Below are positions 40,901 to 48,845 of a stretch of DNA of 64,000 bases, in pieces. The translations under genes were made by a program, and so were the position numbers. Each line of letters opens with the position of its first letter. Positions within the stretch are counted from its first letter, which is position 1. The notes under the pieces are model-generated. The model did not search any database. It was given only the letters and a program-made list of their open reading frames with translations, and was not told the origin of the DNA. This DNA comes from Oscillibacter hominis (lineage in GTDB: Bacteria; Bacillota; Clostridia; Oscillospirales; Oscillospiraceae): the NCBI RefSeq assembly GCF_014334055.1, contig NZ_CP060490.1, forward strand, positions 744,001 through 808,000, in the 5' to 3' direction.

Positions 40901-41218
40901 CAGTTCAGCGGCTTCAATGATGTTTCTTCCGGCTATTGGGCGGCAGAATACATCAAGTACGCCGCGCTCCACGGCTGGATTAACGGCTACGGGGACGGCT
41001 CGTTCCACGCAGACCGCGAGATCAACCGCGCCGAGGTCGTCACCATCGTCAACCGCCTGCTGGGCCGCGAAGCGGATGAGGACTACATCGCGGACAATCT
41101 CCGCAAGCTCAACACCTTCCCGGATGTGAGCCGCAAGCATTGGGCGTATTACGCAGTCATGGAAGCCGCCAACGCCCATACCGCCATTCTGGGTGACAGC
41201 GAAAGCTGGGGCAAGTAA
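37952..41218 (+). CDS. Secreted SLH-domain surface protein with Cys-rich repeats
   Basis: 1088 residues. Signal peptide about 1-32 (LALLLTLVMCVGMIPTAFA). After an N-terminal region, residues about 330-660 contain many repeats with C-x2-C pairs and GH/DY words (CTRCG...DYTESAGHKPG; ATCT...GYT), then two Cna-B-like beta segments (about 670-860; VTVTDTDTKNPVANAAVALHKD and related) and three SLH motifs to the end (YTDGTFGPSRSMTRSEAAAIFARLL; FAPNDAITRAEFTTMAVRFF; YGDGSFHADREINRAEVVTIVNRLL) that hold it to cell-wall polymers. A surface protein carried by the element, perhaps for mating contact or adhesion. GGAGG ribosome site before ATG 37952. Confidence 0.9.
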   Translation: MNLKKNHYSRRALALLLTLVMCVGMIPTAFAAQQNSYHDPAEHWMQASGRTNELDANSVVTRETFKCGECGKATSFEVFRVPEYTRNGQPALSRNVKYSDGTMVDGVGKGDTMDGIPGKDATYTGYHYTKAVCETCGGINTNMSKSEYGYLKNVYWLYDCAAAFTQELDETVSYEYTDDTYHTVTTKGGTYCAFCYGTNHTVSRKLERHSMVTEVLPQPANGRFATVEKCSLCDYTRYDYTAAKAVVASYYGVVDGQPHTISVTDLSEAGVRTSIRYGNSADSCTMTSAPNYTDEGQYTVYYEITYTCDGVDMTENGVAYVWLRDDTTDENGNCDCGCSNPNCGCQNKNCNGNCCADKGCGENHKYILLDSTKAGCTSLGYDRYLCTECGKIEKRDYVDSLGHAWQSIVIRDATCETDGKLLELCSRCGQMKQTATPKGEHSYEVYTVAATCTSPGYTVRECSACGDRHIEDITAALPHNYESHVIAATCENGGKTIHRCDGCGSSFVTDYTDALGHSWDKGTLVTNATCTGEGVMEYRCTRCGYHRLDADPADGHIPGAPATCTEPQLCTRCGAVLKNALGHDYKSEVTAPTCTEMGYTTNTCTRCGDTTKTDYTESAGHKPGDWIIDKEPTTDAAGSKHKECENCGEKLETAEIEKIYNSGTTDSKGEAVVGGYLVTVTDTDTKNPVANAAVALHKDNSISIRLPNSRLLDYADQTTVTVQLVKDKSAVPDMSIAVTDKNDNYAFGKTDKAGQITVPTSSGKTNEDGKVTTGYEDADGDRWTLTVKVIRTDTKRPISGSAVSIGKTGNITVKLPDGTDLDAKHQVTVIVTDHKKAPQQGKNVTVKGDLGQSAVGKTDKNGELTVPEVEQTERHGVYIVGYTDGTFGPSRSMTRSEAAAIFARLLAEKNGDTISTAANTKFADIPAHAWYSGYVKYLCNNGITYGKSKTIFAPNDAITRAEFTTMAVRFFDVYGDGDAEIMEQFSGFNDVSSGYWAAEYIKYAALHGWINGYGDGSFHADREINRAEVVTIVNRLLGREADEDYIADNLRKLNTFPDVSRKHWAYYAVMEAANAHTAILGDSESWGK

Positions 41219-41225
41219 ACACCCT

Positions 41226-41257
41226 GCCACCCTCCCGATGCCGGGAGGGTGGCTTTT
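41226..41257 (+). terminator. Terminator after SLH protein gene
   Basis: 12-base stem GCCACCCTCCCG (41226-41237) with 41242-41253, ATGC loop, TTTT tail. Separates the surface protein from the SSB gene cluster. Confidence 0.85.
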
Positions 41258-41296
41258 CTAACATCAAACATCATAATTAAAAAGGAGAAATGAACC

Positions 41297-41671
41297 ATGC
41301 TGAAAATCACTGCCATTGGCAATCTGACCCACGATGTGGAACTGAAAATGAATGAGGCCACCGGCAAACCCTATGCCATCCTGCGTATCGCTTCGGACCG
41401 CCGCTATAAGGATAAGGACGGCAACAAGCTCACCGATTTTATCTCCATCAAGGTGCGCGGCCCTCTGGCCGAGCGCTGCGCGGCGTTTGCGTGGAAGGGC
41501 TGTAAGCTGGTAGCCACCGGCGATTTCGAGACCATCACCTTCGCGGACGATCCCCAGCGCCAGCCCGGTTTCCTCATCAAAGCCAGCGATGTGGAATTCC
41601 TGTCTCCCCGCAAGGCGGAGGACGCGGCACAGGCGGTGGAGGATATGTCCGCCAGTGAGGACGCCGCCTGA
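41297..41671 (+). CDS. Single-stranded DNA-binding protein
   Basis: 124-residue OB-fold SSB with ITAIGNLTHDVELK at the start, FISIKVRGPLAERCAAF in the middle and LVATGDFETITF. Lacks the acidic C-terminal DDDIPF tip of housekeeping SSB, ending instead in an acidic Ala/Glu tail. It likely coats transferred single-stranded DNA. First gene of a long cluster; its TGA overlaps the next ATG. Confidence 0.92.
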   Translation: MLKITAIGNLTHDVELKMNEATGKPYAILRIASDRRYKDKDGNKLTDFISIKVRGPLAERCAAFAWKGCKLVATGDFETITFADDPQRQPGFLIKASDVEFLSPRKAEDAAQAVEDMSASEDAA

Positions 41672-42621
41672 TGAAAAACACCGGGATCACATACACCAGC
41701 GCAGAGCGCAGTCCTGTGATCCTGCCGGAGATGGCCGAACTGCTCCCGCCTTTGAGCGCGGAGCAGTCTGCCGCTCTGGAAGAGGATCTGCTGCGAAACG
41801 GCTGTTACTCCCCCATCATCGTCAATGAGGACATGGTGATCGTGGACGGGCATAACCGTCAGTCGCTGTGTGAAAAGCATGGCCTGCCCTATACGATGGC
41901 GGTATTTTCCTTTGAGGATCTGCTGGAAGCCAAGCAGTGGGCGCTGGACACGCAGAAAAATCGCAGAAATCTGGAAAAGTGGGAGCTGGGTAAGATCGCG
42001 CTGAAGCTGAAGCCGGAGATCGAGGCAAAAGCCAGGGCAAACCAAGGGACACGCACAGACCTTTCGGCAACATTGCCGGAAAGTTCCGATACTGTGGACA
42101 CCCGCAAGGAGCTGGCAGAAGCAGTCGGCCTGGGTGAGCGCACCATGGGCAAGGTCATGCAGATCGATGAGAACGCCCCGGAGGTCATCAAGGAGGCTCT
42201 GGATAAGAAGGAACTGTCCATCAACAAGGGTTATGACCTGACCCGGCAGCTTCAGAACCTTCCGGAAGAGCAGCGGGAGCAGGCGGCCGCCGAAGCGCTG
42301 GAATACGAAAAAGCGAAAAAAGAACTGAAAAAGCAGGATGCCGAGATCGACCGAAAAGGAAAGATCGCGGCACTTTTCTGCAAAGCGTATGAAAAAGCCG
42401 TCCTGCTGACACCGTCCGAGGAAAATGTCCGCTGCTGGACGGACGGGACGCGGATGACCCCGGAGGAAATGCGGGATACCGTGAAGGAATCCCGCGATCT
42501 GGCGGAGGTGTTCCGGACGATTGCGGATATCATCGAGCAGAAGATCCTGCCCGCGGATTGGAGGTGTGCCGATGCAGAAAGCGAAGAAAACGATGCCCAG
42601 CCGGACGGGAATCCCGCCTGA
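41671..42621 (+). CDS. ParB/Srx-fold nuclease-domain protein
   Basis: 316 residues. N-terminal ParB-like domain with LEEDLLRNGCYSPIIVN and VIVDGHNRQSLCEKHG (ParB box analogue of GERR), then a helical DNA-binding part (DLSATL...VDTRKELAEAVGLGERTMGKVMQIDENAPEVIKEALDKKELSINKG). Such proteins are usual in Tn1549-like elements. Likely DNA-binding partition or regulatory factor. Overlaps the next gene (ATG 42572) by 50 bases. Confidence 0.88.
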   Translation: MKNTGITYTSAERSPVILPEMAELLPPLSAEQSAALEEDLLRNGCYSPIIVNEDMVIVDGHNRQSLCEKHGLPYTMAVFSFEDLLEAKQWALDTQKNRRNLEKWELGKIALKLKPEIEAKARANQGTRTDLSATLPESSDTVDTRKELAEAVGLGERTMGKVMQIDENAPEVIKEALDKKELSINKGYDLTRQLQNLPEEQREQAAAEALEYEKAKKELKKQDAEIDRKGKIAALFCKAYEKAVLLTPSEENVRCWTDGTRMTPEEMRDTVKESRDLAEVFRTIADIIEQKILPADWRCADAESEENDAQPDGNPA

Positions 42622-43000
42622 CGCGCAGGCGGAGATTTTGCAAAAGCTGTCTGCCGAGACGAAGATCACTTCCTGTGAGATCGCGGAGATCTTGAAAAAG
42701 CATGATGTCTGCGGAGATATGGACGCGCTCCAGGACGCCTACCGGAAACGGCTGGGACAGCGTCTCCTGTCCGGCATCCGGGACGAGAACGGCAAGCGGG
42801 AAATCCTCTCCACCAGCGGCGGCGAGTATGTCATCGTAGACTGCTGCAATGACCCGCAGAAGTTGAAAGCCATCCAGCGCCGCATTCAGGCGCAGATGAA
42901 TGGGCTGGATGTGTCTGCCGGGAAGGTGCATGGTCGCGTTCACTTTTTAGAGCGTTTTATGGGCTGGGTAAGAAAGGAGCGGTCAGATGGAGCGGCATGA
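42572..43000 (+). CDS. Conserved element hypothetical protein
   Basis: 142 residues, start ATG 42572 behind GGAGG, 14 residues with many basic residues then QAEILQKLSAETKITSCEIAEILKKHDVCGDMDALQDAYRKRLGQRLLSGIRDENGKRE. Predicted helical DNA-binding protein with no firm family. Overlaps the previous and following genes, so it is co-translated. Confidence 0.7.
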   Translation: MQKAKKTMPSRTGIPPDAQAEILQKLSAETKITSCEIAEILKKHDVCGDMDALQDAYRKRLGQRLLSGIRDENGKREILSTSGGEYVIVDCCNDPQKLKAIQRRIQAQMNGLDVSAGKVHGRVHFLERFMGWVRKERSDGAA

Positions 43001-44042
43001 GGAAATGCTGTCCCCGGAGGAACAGTACGCGCAGCTTGCGCCGACGCTGGACGCAGACGGTTTCTCGCTGTATGCCGCCGCGGAAGAAGTCACCGGGCTC
43101 AAGGTCTATGAGGAATTTCCCTATGAGGATAACCATGGAATGTTTGAGATGGCAGACGGTCACACGCTGCTGCGGTATCTGGAAGCGGCATACTTTGGGG
43201 TCGTTACCTGGGAAATCGTCCCCGGCACGCCCTATGAGCGGGCTATTCTCGGTGAAGTGGATAAGACCTCACCGGAGTATCGCGCGTTTTATCAGAAGAT
43301 CTGCGCGGGTGCGGCAGCGCACATCAAAAAGCGTATTGGGAAGGAGAGACAGAATGTGAAGGGACCGATCACAGAGATCAACAAAGAATCCTTCTGGGAC
43401 CTGATCCATGAGGCAAAAAACGCCTGCGGGCAGGATATGGACGCCATGCTGGCCAATCTGAAAGACCGGCTGGTTTCTATGGGCCCCACGCAGGCACAGA
43501 ATTTTCACGACATTATCCACGCCTATGAAGATCTCGCGGACAAGTTCGGCTTGTGGGACGCGGCAGGGATCATGAAGGAATACGGCTGCAGCGATGATGG
43601 GTTTATCGATTTTCGCGCCTGGCTCATCGCACAGGGGCGCGAGGTCTATTTTGCCGCGCTGGCAGACCCGGACAGCCTTGCGGATGTCGTTCCCTACGGC
43701 GATTGCTGCTTTGAGCAGTTGAGCTATGTCGGGGACTATGCCTACGAGCAGCTCACCGGGAAAAGCGCCTATGATCAGACAGATTGGAGCGCATATGAAG
43801 CGCTTTTGATGAAGCTGGAACAAGATATCGTCTATAAGGACGGCATCGAGTTTCCCAGAGAGGGTGCGGATCTGAAGAAATATCTGCCCCGGCTCTGTGC
43901 GAAGCATCCGGAGTGGGACGGTCAAACGCGCTGGAATCTGCAGCTGAAGGAGATCCGGGATCTGATCCATGCCGGAAAGGACTATGACCGGCGCCAGACA
44001 TCAAATAAGAAGAAACGCAGCCGTGGAGGTGAAGCAAGATGA
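42987..44042 (+). CDS. DUF4240-containing element protein
   Basis: 351 residues. Residues 1-120 resemble a small module common in conjugative elements (LYAAAEEVTGLKVYEEFP...LLRYLEAAYFGVVTWE). The block from about 131 (FWDLIHEAKNACGQDMDAMLANLKDRL) to about 260 matches DUF4240, including FIDFRAWLIAQGREVYFAALADPDSLADV. Soluble, acidic, no catalytic motif recognised. ATGA overlap with the ParM-like gene downstream. Role unknown. Confidence 0.7.
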   Translation: MERHEEMLSPEEQYAQLAPTLDADGFSLYAAAEEVTGLKVYEEFPYEDNHGMFEMADGHTLLRYLEAAYFGVVTWEIVPGTPYERAILGEVDKTSPEYRAFYQKICAGAAAHIKKRIGKERQNVKGPITEINKESFWDLIHEAKNACGQDMDAMLANLKDRLVSMGPTQAQNFHDIIHAYEDLADKFGLWDAAGIMKEYGCSDDGFIDFRAWLIAQGREVYFAALADPDSLADVVPYGDCCFEQLSYVGDYAYEQLTGKSAYDQTDWSAYEALLMKLEQDIVYKDGIEFPREGADLKKYLPRLCAKHPEWDGQTRWNLQLKEIRDLIHAGKDYDRRQTSNKKKRSRGGEAR

Positions 44043-44965
44043 GCGAGTCCATGATTGTTGGTGTCGACCACGGCTATGCCGCTATGAAAACGGCCCATTT
44101 CTCGTTCCCCTCCGGCCTGGTGGCGTATGAGCACGAGCCATATACGCTGAAGGACGTGCTGGAATACGGCGGAAAATTCTATGTGGTGGGCAGCGGGCGT
44201 CAGGCGCTTCAGAAGAACAAAACGCAGACAGAGGACTACTACCTCCTCACGCTGGCGGCCATTGCAAAGGAGCTTTCCTTCCGTCATGCGGAGCCTGCGA
44301 CAGAGATCCATCTGGCGGCCGGACTGCCCCTTACCAGCTTTGGACGGGAGAAAAATGCATTCCGGGACTATCTGCTCCGGGATGGGAAAACGGTAAATTT
44401 CCGCTATGAGGGACAGGAATACTCCATCGCCATCCGCAAGGTGTCCCTGTTCCCGCAGGGCTATGCCGCAGTTTTGACCCAGAGCATCCTGCTGGATGAG
44501 CCTTCTGTGATCGTGGCGGATATCGGTGGCTGGACCGTGGATCTGATGCGCATGGACAACCGTATTCCCAATGCATCGACCTGCCGCAGTCTGGAACTTG
44601 GCATGATCCGCTGTCTGGATGAGATCGGTGAGCAGATCCGCCGCACGCTGGGCCTGTCTATGACGGCAGCACAGATGGAAAGCGTGCTGCGCGGCGATGC
44701 TGTCCATATCAACGATGATGCCAGAAAAATTATTGACCGGCAGGCAGACGCCTATGTCCATCGTCTGCTCTCCGCCATTACGGAGAGCGGACTGGATACC
44801 CGTGCCATGCCTGCTGTTTTTCTGGGCGGCGGCGCAGCGCTTCTGAAGCGGACTGTATCCGCCGCGGACGGTCTTTGCCGCCCAGTCATCCTTGACGATG
44901 TATCCCTCAACGCCAAAGGCTATGAGCGGCTGACGGAACGTCTTTCCAAGAACGATGAGCAGTAA
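44039..44965 (+). CDS. ParM/StbA-like actin-type partition ATPase
   Basis: 308 residues of the actin-like ATPase fold. Phosphate-1 motif IVGVDHGYAAMK (near 6-17), phosphate-2 VADIGGWTVDLMRM (near 159-172), adenosine motif FLGGGAALLKR (near 260-270). ParM filaments push sister plasmids apart. Here it is element-borne, so it suggests the excised element can be partitioned as a plasmid or replicates autonomously. Overlaps the probable partner gene by 11 bases. Confidence 0.85.
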   Translation: MSESMIVGVDHGYAAMKTAHFSFPSGLVAYEHEPYTLKDVLEYGGKFYVVGSGRQALQKNKTQTEDYYLLTLAAIAKELSFRHAEPATEIHLAAGLPLTSFGREKNAFRDYLLRDGKTVNFRYEGQEYSIAIRKVSLFPQGYAAVLTQSILLDEPSVIVADIGGWTVDLMRMDNRIPNASTCRSLELGMIRCLDEIGEQIRRTLGLSMTAAQMESVLRGDAVHINDDARKIIDRQADAYVHRLLSAITESGLDTRAMPAVFLGGGAALLKRTVSAADGLCRPVILDDVSLNAKGYERLTERLSKNDEQ

Positions 44966-45257
44966 CAAAAAGCGGATCAATCTGTCCTTTTCCATGTCCT
45001 CGCCCATCCAGCGCAGGGCGTGGAAGAAGCTGACGGAGATCCCCGCAGGACAGCGTACCGCCGCGGTCTGCCGCATGGTCTGTGAGTATAAAGGGCAGCA
45101 GGAACTGCTGGACGCCGTTCGCCAGACCATTCGGCAGGAACTGCGGGGAGTGCAGCTCACCAAAGAAGAAGCGCAGGATAGCGGCGGCGCCGGGGATGTA
45201 GATGAAAGCGTCCTCGGCTTTTTGCTTGCCCTGCAGGAAGGAGATGAGATGACCTGA
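44955..45257 (+). CDS. Probable ParR-like partner of the actin-type ATPase
   Basis: 100 residues, basic start (SSNKKRINLSFSMSSPIQRRAWKKL), arginine-rich and helical with a strand-helix-helix look, acidic tail. Size, order (directly after the ParM-like gene, 11-base overlap) and composition fit the centromere-binding adaptor of type II partition systems. No direct sequence motif proves it. An adjacent centromere with direct repeats was not clear to me. Confidence 0.6.
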   Translation: MSSNKKRINLSFSMSSPIQRRAWKKLTEIPAGQRTAAVCRMVCEYKGQQELLDAVRQTIRQELRGVQLTKEEAQDSGGAGDVDESVLGFLLALQEGDEMT

Positions 45258-45271
45258 TCCGATATTTTGAT

Positions 45272-46417
45272 ATGTTCGCCGGCATCGGCGGCTTCCGCAC
45301 GGGATTGACCCGCGCGGGCGGTTTCCGGTGTGTAGGACACTGCGAGATCGACAAATACGCCAATGCCAGCTATGAGGCCATTTATGAGCCGGGAAAGGAG
45401 GAACGATATTATCACGATGCCACAAAAATCGACCCCGCAGACCTGCCGGACTTTGACCTTCTGTGCGGAGGATTCCCTTGTCAGACATTTTCAATCGCTG
45501 GCAGAAGAAAGGGCTTTGACGACACCCGCGGCACTCTCTTCTTTGAAATTGCCCGATTGGCTCAATCCAAACGACCTTCGTATCTTCTGCTCGAAAACGT
45601 TCCGGGACTGCTGTCGCATGACAAAGGCCGGACGTTTTCTGTCATCCTCGCCACGCTTAATGACCTGGGGTACCGCGTGGAATGGATGGTGCTTAACAGC
45701 AAACATTTTGGAGTCCCGCAATCCAGAAGGCGGCTGTTCCTTATCTGCTATCTTGATCCCCGATGCGCCGGAAAAATATTTCCTGTCTTCGGCACAGGTG
45801 GAAAAGCTCTTATACAAGTCCTCGGAGGCTCGCAAGGCTCCCGTGTCTACGACGCAGACGGAATAGCCTGCACGCAGACTGCGGGCGCTGGAGGTGTGGG
45901 CGGCAAAACAGGATTGTATATCATTCCGCAGGACAGACCCTTTGTGGATCTATGTGCCGGGGAGGCGAGACAAACGGAGGCTGCCCGCTGCCTCACTGCC
46001 CGTTATGGACAGACAACGCTGTCCAATCATAGAGCAGAACGTTCCGGCGTTCTGCTCATCAAGGAAGCCACGAAAAAAGGCTATAAAGAGGCGAATCCCG
46101 GTGACAGCGTCGATCTCGGCTTTTCCGGGAGCAATACCCGCCGTGGTCGTGTGGGACAGGATATCGCCCATACATTGGAGACGAGCTGCATCCAGGGCAT
46201 CGTGGAACGTGGCGGACGCATCCGGCGTCTGATGCCGCGGGAGTGTCTGCGGCTGCATGGCTTCGATGAGTGGCAGATCGACCGCATCCTCGCCATCCAG
46301 TCTGATGCACAGGCGTATAAGCAGGCAGGCAACAGCGTCACCGCCAATGTCATTGAAGCCATCGGGCGCCGTATCCGGGAGGTGGATGCGGAACTGAAAG
46401 CCGGTGCTGCCGCATGA
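45272..46417 (+). CDS. C5-cytosine DNA methyltransferase
   Basis: 381 residues from ATG 45272 (MFAGIGGFR). S-adenosylmethionine motif FAGIGGFRTGL at the start, catalytic motif GGFPCQTFSIAG (Cys near 73), LLENVPGLLSHDKG, and RRLFLICYLD. C-terminal part holds target recognition and LRLHGFDEWQID...QAGNSVTANVIEAIGRRI. The homologous LIRYFD residues lie upstream without ATG/GTG/TTG, and AAGGAG sits 10 bases before a CTG at 45254, so the real start may be that CTG. The element may use it to protect itself from host restriction. Confidence 0.93.
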   Translation: MFAGIGGFRTGLTRAGGFRCVGHCEIDKYANASYEAIYEPGKEERYYHDATKIDPADLPDFDLLCGGFPCQTFSIAGRRKGFDDTRGTLFFEIARLAQSKRPSYLLLENVPGLLSHDKGRTFSVILATLNDLGYRVEWMVLNSKHFGVPQSRRRLFLICYLDPRCAGKIFPVFGTGGKALIQVLGGSQGSRVYDADGIACTQTAGAGGVGGKTGLYIIPQDRPFVDLCAGEARQTEAARCLTARYGQTTLSNHRAERSGVLLIKEATKKGYKEANPGDSVDLGFSGSNTRRGRVGQDIAHTLETSCIQGIVERGGRIRRLMPRECLRLHGFDEWQIDRILAIQSDAQAYKQAGNSVTANVIEAIGRRIREVDAELKAGAAA

Positions 46418-47376
46418 TCGGGCTGAAGGACCAGTGCTTCGGCGTGGAAGTTGAAATGACCGGCATCACCCGTGAGCAGGCGGCAACAGCGCTGGCCGCG
46501 TATTTTGCAACGGACGCCCGCTATGTGGGCGGCGCTTACGATAAATGGTGTGTGACGGATCGGGACGGCAAAGAGTGGACAGTCATGAGTGACTCCAGCA
46601 TCCACGGGGAGCAGAAGATCGGCAGCGGCTATCGTGCAACGGGTGACTACAGATACCGCGTGGAGATGGTAACGCCAAAGCTTACCTATGCGGAACTGCC
46701 CAAGCTGCAGGAATGTGTCCGGCAGGTACGCCACGCAGGAGCCAAGGCCAACAGCTCCTGCGGCATCCATGTCCATGTGGACGCAGCCAATCATAACCGG
46801 CAGAGTCTGAAAAACCTCATCGGCATCATGTACTCCAAGGAGGATATCCTGTTCAAAGCGCTGCAGGTCAATGAAAGCCGGGCGTCCCGCTGGTGCCAGA
46901 AGGTGCGGGAACCCATGCTGAAGCAGGCACGCAGGCTCTCGTCGGATGAGACAAGGGATCTGACGCAGCTGGAGAATATCTGGTATGAGGGAGATAACGG
47001 CAGCGCAGACCATTATAACTGGACCCGCTATTACGCGCTGAATCTGCATTCGGTCTTTTACCGAGGGACGGTGGAATGGCGCTGCTTCAATTCCACGCTC
47101 CACGCGGGAAAAGTTGCCGCCTATGTGAATCTGTGCCTTGCCATCTCCGCCCAGGCTATCGCCCAGCGCAGCACGGTCATGCGCAAGACCCACAGCGACA
47201 ATGAACTGTTCACCTTCCGGGTCTGGTTGGTGCGGCTGGGACTCAACGGCGAGGAATTCAAGCATACCCGTGACCACCTGTTGGCAAATCTGGACGGTGA
47301 TCGGGCGTGGCGTTTCGATAAGGACAGCTATACAGTCAATCAAAAGAAGAAAAAATCCAGAGAAATGGAGAGGTGA
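46414..47376 (+). CDS. Putative amidoligase (GCS-like, ATP-dependent)
   Basis: 320 residues. Matches the putative amidoligase family related to glutamine synthetase/gamma-glutamyl-cysteine ligase: FGVEVEMTG (near 9-17), YRVEMVTPKL (near 81-90), CGIHVHVDA (near 116-124) and the late TVEWRCFNSTLHAGKV. Such enzymes are predicted to link amino acids or peptides to targets. Two genes on is a gamma-glutamylcyclotransferase, the classical neighbour. ATGA overlap with the methyltransferase. Substrate unknown. Confidence 0.85.
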   Translation: MIGLKDQCFGVEVEMTGITREQAATALAAYFATDARYVGGAYDKWCVTDRDGKEWTVMSDSSIHGEQKIGSGYRATGDYRYRVEMVTPKLTYAELPKLQECVRQVRHAGAKANSSCGIHVHVDAANHNRQSLKNLIGIMYSKEDILFKALQVNESRASRWCQKVREPMLKQARRLSSDETRDLTQLENIWYEGDNGSADHYNWTRYYALNLHSVFYRGTVEWRCFNSTLHAGKVAAYVNLCLAISAQAIAQRSTVMRKTHSDNELFTFRVWLVRLGLNGEEFKHTRDHLLANLDGDRAWRFDKDSYTVNQKKKKSREMER

Positions 47377-47630
47377 AGCCTTTGAAGATTCAAATTGAAG
47401 ATACCGTGTACGAAGGGACCGCAGCCGGGATCATGGAACAGCTTCGGGATCTCAGCTTTGATCCCACAGAGTTCCCGGATGTGGAGACCTACATCTGGTT
47501 TGTACAGAACAATGTCATCCGCACCACGGGAATGGACTGTCCGCTGCCGGATGGCGATGCGGAGACACAGGCGGCAGCCCTGCTCCGTCATCTGGACCGC
47601 TTTGGCGCTCTGAAGCTGCTGGAGGTGTGA
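47373..47630 (+). CDS. Small element hypothetical protein between amidoligase and cyclotransferase
   Basis: 85 residues from GTG 47373 (GTGA overlap; a TTG at 47382 with GAGAGGTG upstream is an alternative). Sequence KIQIEDTVYEGTAAGIMEQLRDLSFDPTEFPDVETYIWFVQNNVIRTTGMDCPLPDGDAETQAAALLRHL; acidic, no known domain. A possible acceptor or helper for the flanking amidoligase/cyclotransferase because it is embedded between them. Confidence 0.7.
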   Translation: MKPLKIQIEDTVYEGTAAGIMEQLRDLSFDPTEFPDVETYIWFVQNNVIRTTGMDCPLPDGDAETQAAALLRHLDRFGALKLLEV

Positions 47631-47631
47631 C

Positions 47632-48135
47632 GTGGAGGAAAACCTGTATTTTGCCTACGGCAGCAACCTTGATCTGGAGCAGATGGCACAGCGCTGTCCG
47701 GACGCCGAGATCGTGGGACCGGTCAGGCTTGAAAACTACGAACTGCGCTTCCGCGGCAGCGGCTTCGCTACCGTTGCACCGAAAAAAGGCAGTACTGTCC
47801 ACGGACTGGTGTGGAAGATCACGCCAAACTGTGAACAGTCTCTGGATCGGTATGAGGGGTATCCCCGCCATTACACGAAAGAAACCGTGACTGTTAAAGA
47901 CGCGGCTGGCGCTGAGCTCCCAGTCATGGTCTATATCATGGCGGAGCCGTATTGCCGCCAGCCTGCACTGCCGTCCCCGTATTATTACCGCGTGATCCAG
48001 CGAGGCTTTGAAGCCAACGGCCTGCCGGTGGAGTCATTACAGGCTGCGTGGAGCAGGACCATTGACGAGGTATGGAGCGGCAGGATCGACAAGCCAAAGC
48101 GAGCGCCTGAGCGAAACAGAGGGCCGGAGCGGTAA
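47632..48135 (+). CDS. Gamma-glutamylcyclotransferase (AIG2-like)
   Basis: 167 residues, GTG start at 47632 (VEENLYFAYGSNLD). YFAYGSNLD (near 5-13) is the substrate-binding loop, and SLDRYEGYPRHY contains the catalytic-type Glu (near 71). The family cleaves gamma-glutamyl amines to 5-oxoproline. Next to an amidoligase it may reverse the ligation. Basic C-terminal tail (KPKRAPERNRGPER) is extra. Confidence 0.9.
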   Translation: MEENLYFAYGSNLDLEQMAQRCPDAEIVGPVRLENYELRFRGSGFATVAPKKGSTVHGLVWKITPNCEQSLDRYEGYPRHYTKETVTVKDAAGAELPVMVYIMAEPYCRQPALPSPYYYRVIQRGFEANGLPVESLQAAWSRTIDEVWSGRIDKPKRAPERNRGPER

Positions 48136-48136
48136 C

Positions 48137-48346
48137 TCAGAGCAGCGCCGGCGTCTGTGCAAGAAAGAAGATCACCAGAATAGAGATCACAAAGGCCAAG
48201 ATCCCAACGAGCAGGAAAGCCTTTCCGCCGGGGCGGACTTTTGCCGCCTTGCCGATCAACGCGGCCGCGGCGACGCATACCGCGGAAACCAGTAAAGCGA
48301 CGCCAAGCATCTTCCACAGCCATGAAAGCTCCCAAAGCCATATCAT
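48137..48346 (-). CDS. Small two-helix membrane protein, reverse orientation
   Basis: 69 residues from ATG 48346 (MIWLWELSWLWKML) with GGAGG 8-9 bases upstream. Two transmembrane helices (about 10-28 and 40-62) separated by a short basic loop (KAAKVRPGGK). Transcribed against the element genes and convergent with the cyclotransferase (1 base gap). Reverse single genes in conjugative elements are often regulators or entry-exclusion/toxin-like proteins. No family recognised. Confidence 0.6.
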   Translation of the reverse strand: MIWLWELSWLWKMLGVALLVSAVCVAAAALIGKAAKVRPGGKAFLLVGILAFVISILVIFFLAQTPALL

Positions 48347-48492
48347 CACAGCAGCCTCCTCATATTTTTGTTCGTAAGCACAGTGTATCACAGGCGCGGT
48401 ATCCGCGCAACAGACAGTCGGAGCGAAAAAAGAGGTGTTCATTTTCCGCGGTCTGTGTTACAATATCCCCTGTTTGCGGGAGGGGTGCGGAT

Positions 48493-48759
48493 ATGTTTTA
48501 CACGATGGAGGAAGCCGCTGTCCTCGGCGGTTTTCTGGAACTGTATCTGGACCGGGATAGCGTGGACCCGGCCGTGCGGGAACGGCACCGGAAATTCCGG
48601 CAGGGACTGATGCGCGGCGCTCTGGAACGGGCCGATTATGAATGGGCGGCTGCGACGCTGGGATTCCTGCGTCCCCAATGGTGGCCGGAGCATGAAGATC
48701 ATCGGGCGTTGGAGAATGCCCTGCTGAAGACCCGGACGCTGGCATCCAAAAAAGAATAA
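48493..48759 (+). CDS. Small element hypothetical protein
   Basis: 88 residues from ATG 48493 (MFYTMEEAAVLGGFLELYLDRD), purine-rich GCGGAT upstream. Helical with WWPEHEDHRALENALLKTRTL at the end. No domain recognised. Longer in-frame start at 48241 is unlikely because it overlaps the divergent membrane gene. Confidence 0.65.
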   Translation: MFYTMEEAAVLGGFLELYLDRDSVDPAVRERHRKFRQGLMRGALERADYEWAAATLGFLRPQWWPEHEDHRALENALLKTRTLASKKE

Positions 48760-48845
48760 GAATCACCATTTGCGGCAACGGCAGAGGAATCTGTCGCTGC
48801 CGCTTTTCTTTTGAAGAAGGAGGAACCCATATCAGCACAGAAAAA

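Noticed and set aside
37814..41230. 1138-codon open frame antisense to the SLH protein
   Set aside because: It has no ribosome site, has low-complexity Val/Ala/Gly composition, and mirrors the codon bias of a high-GC repetitive gene on the plus strand that has a signal peptide and SLH motifs.
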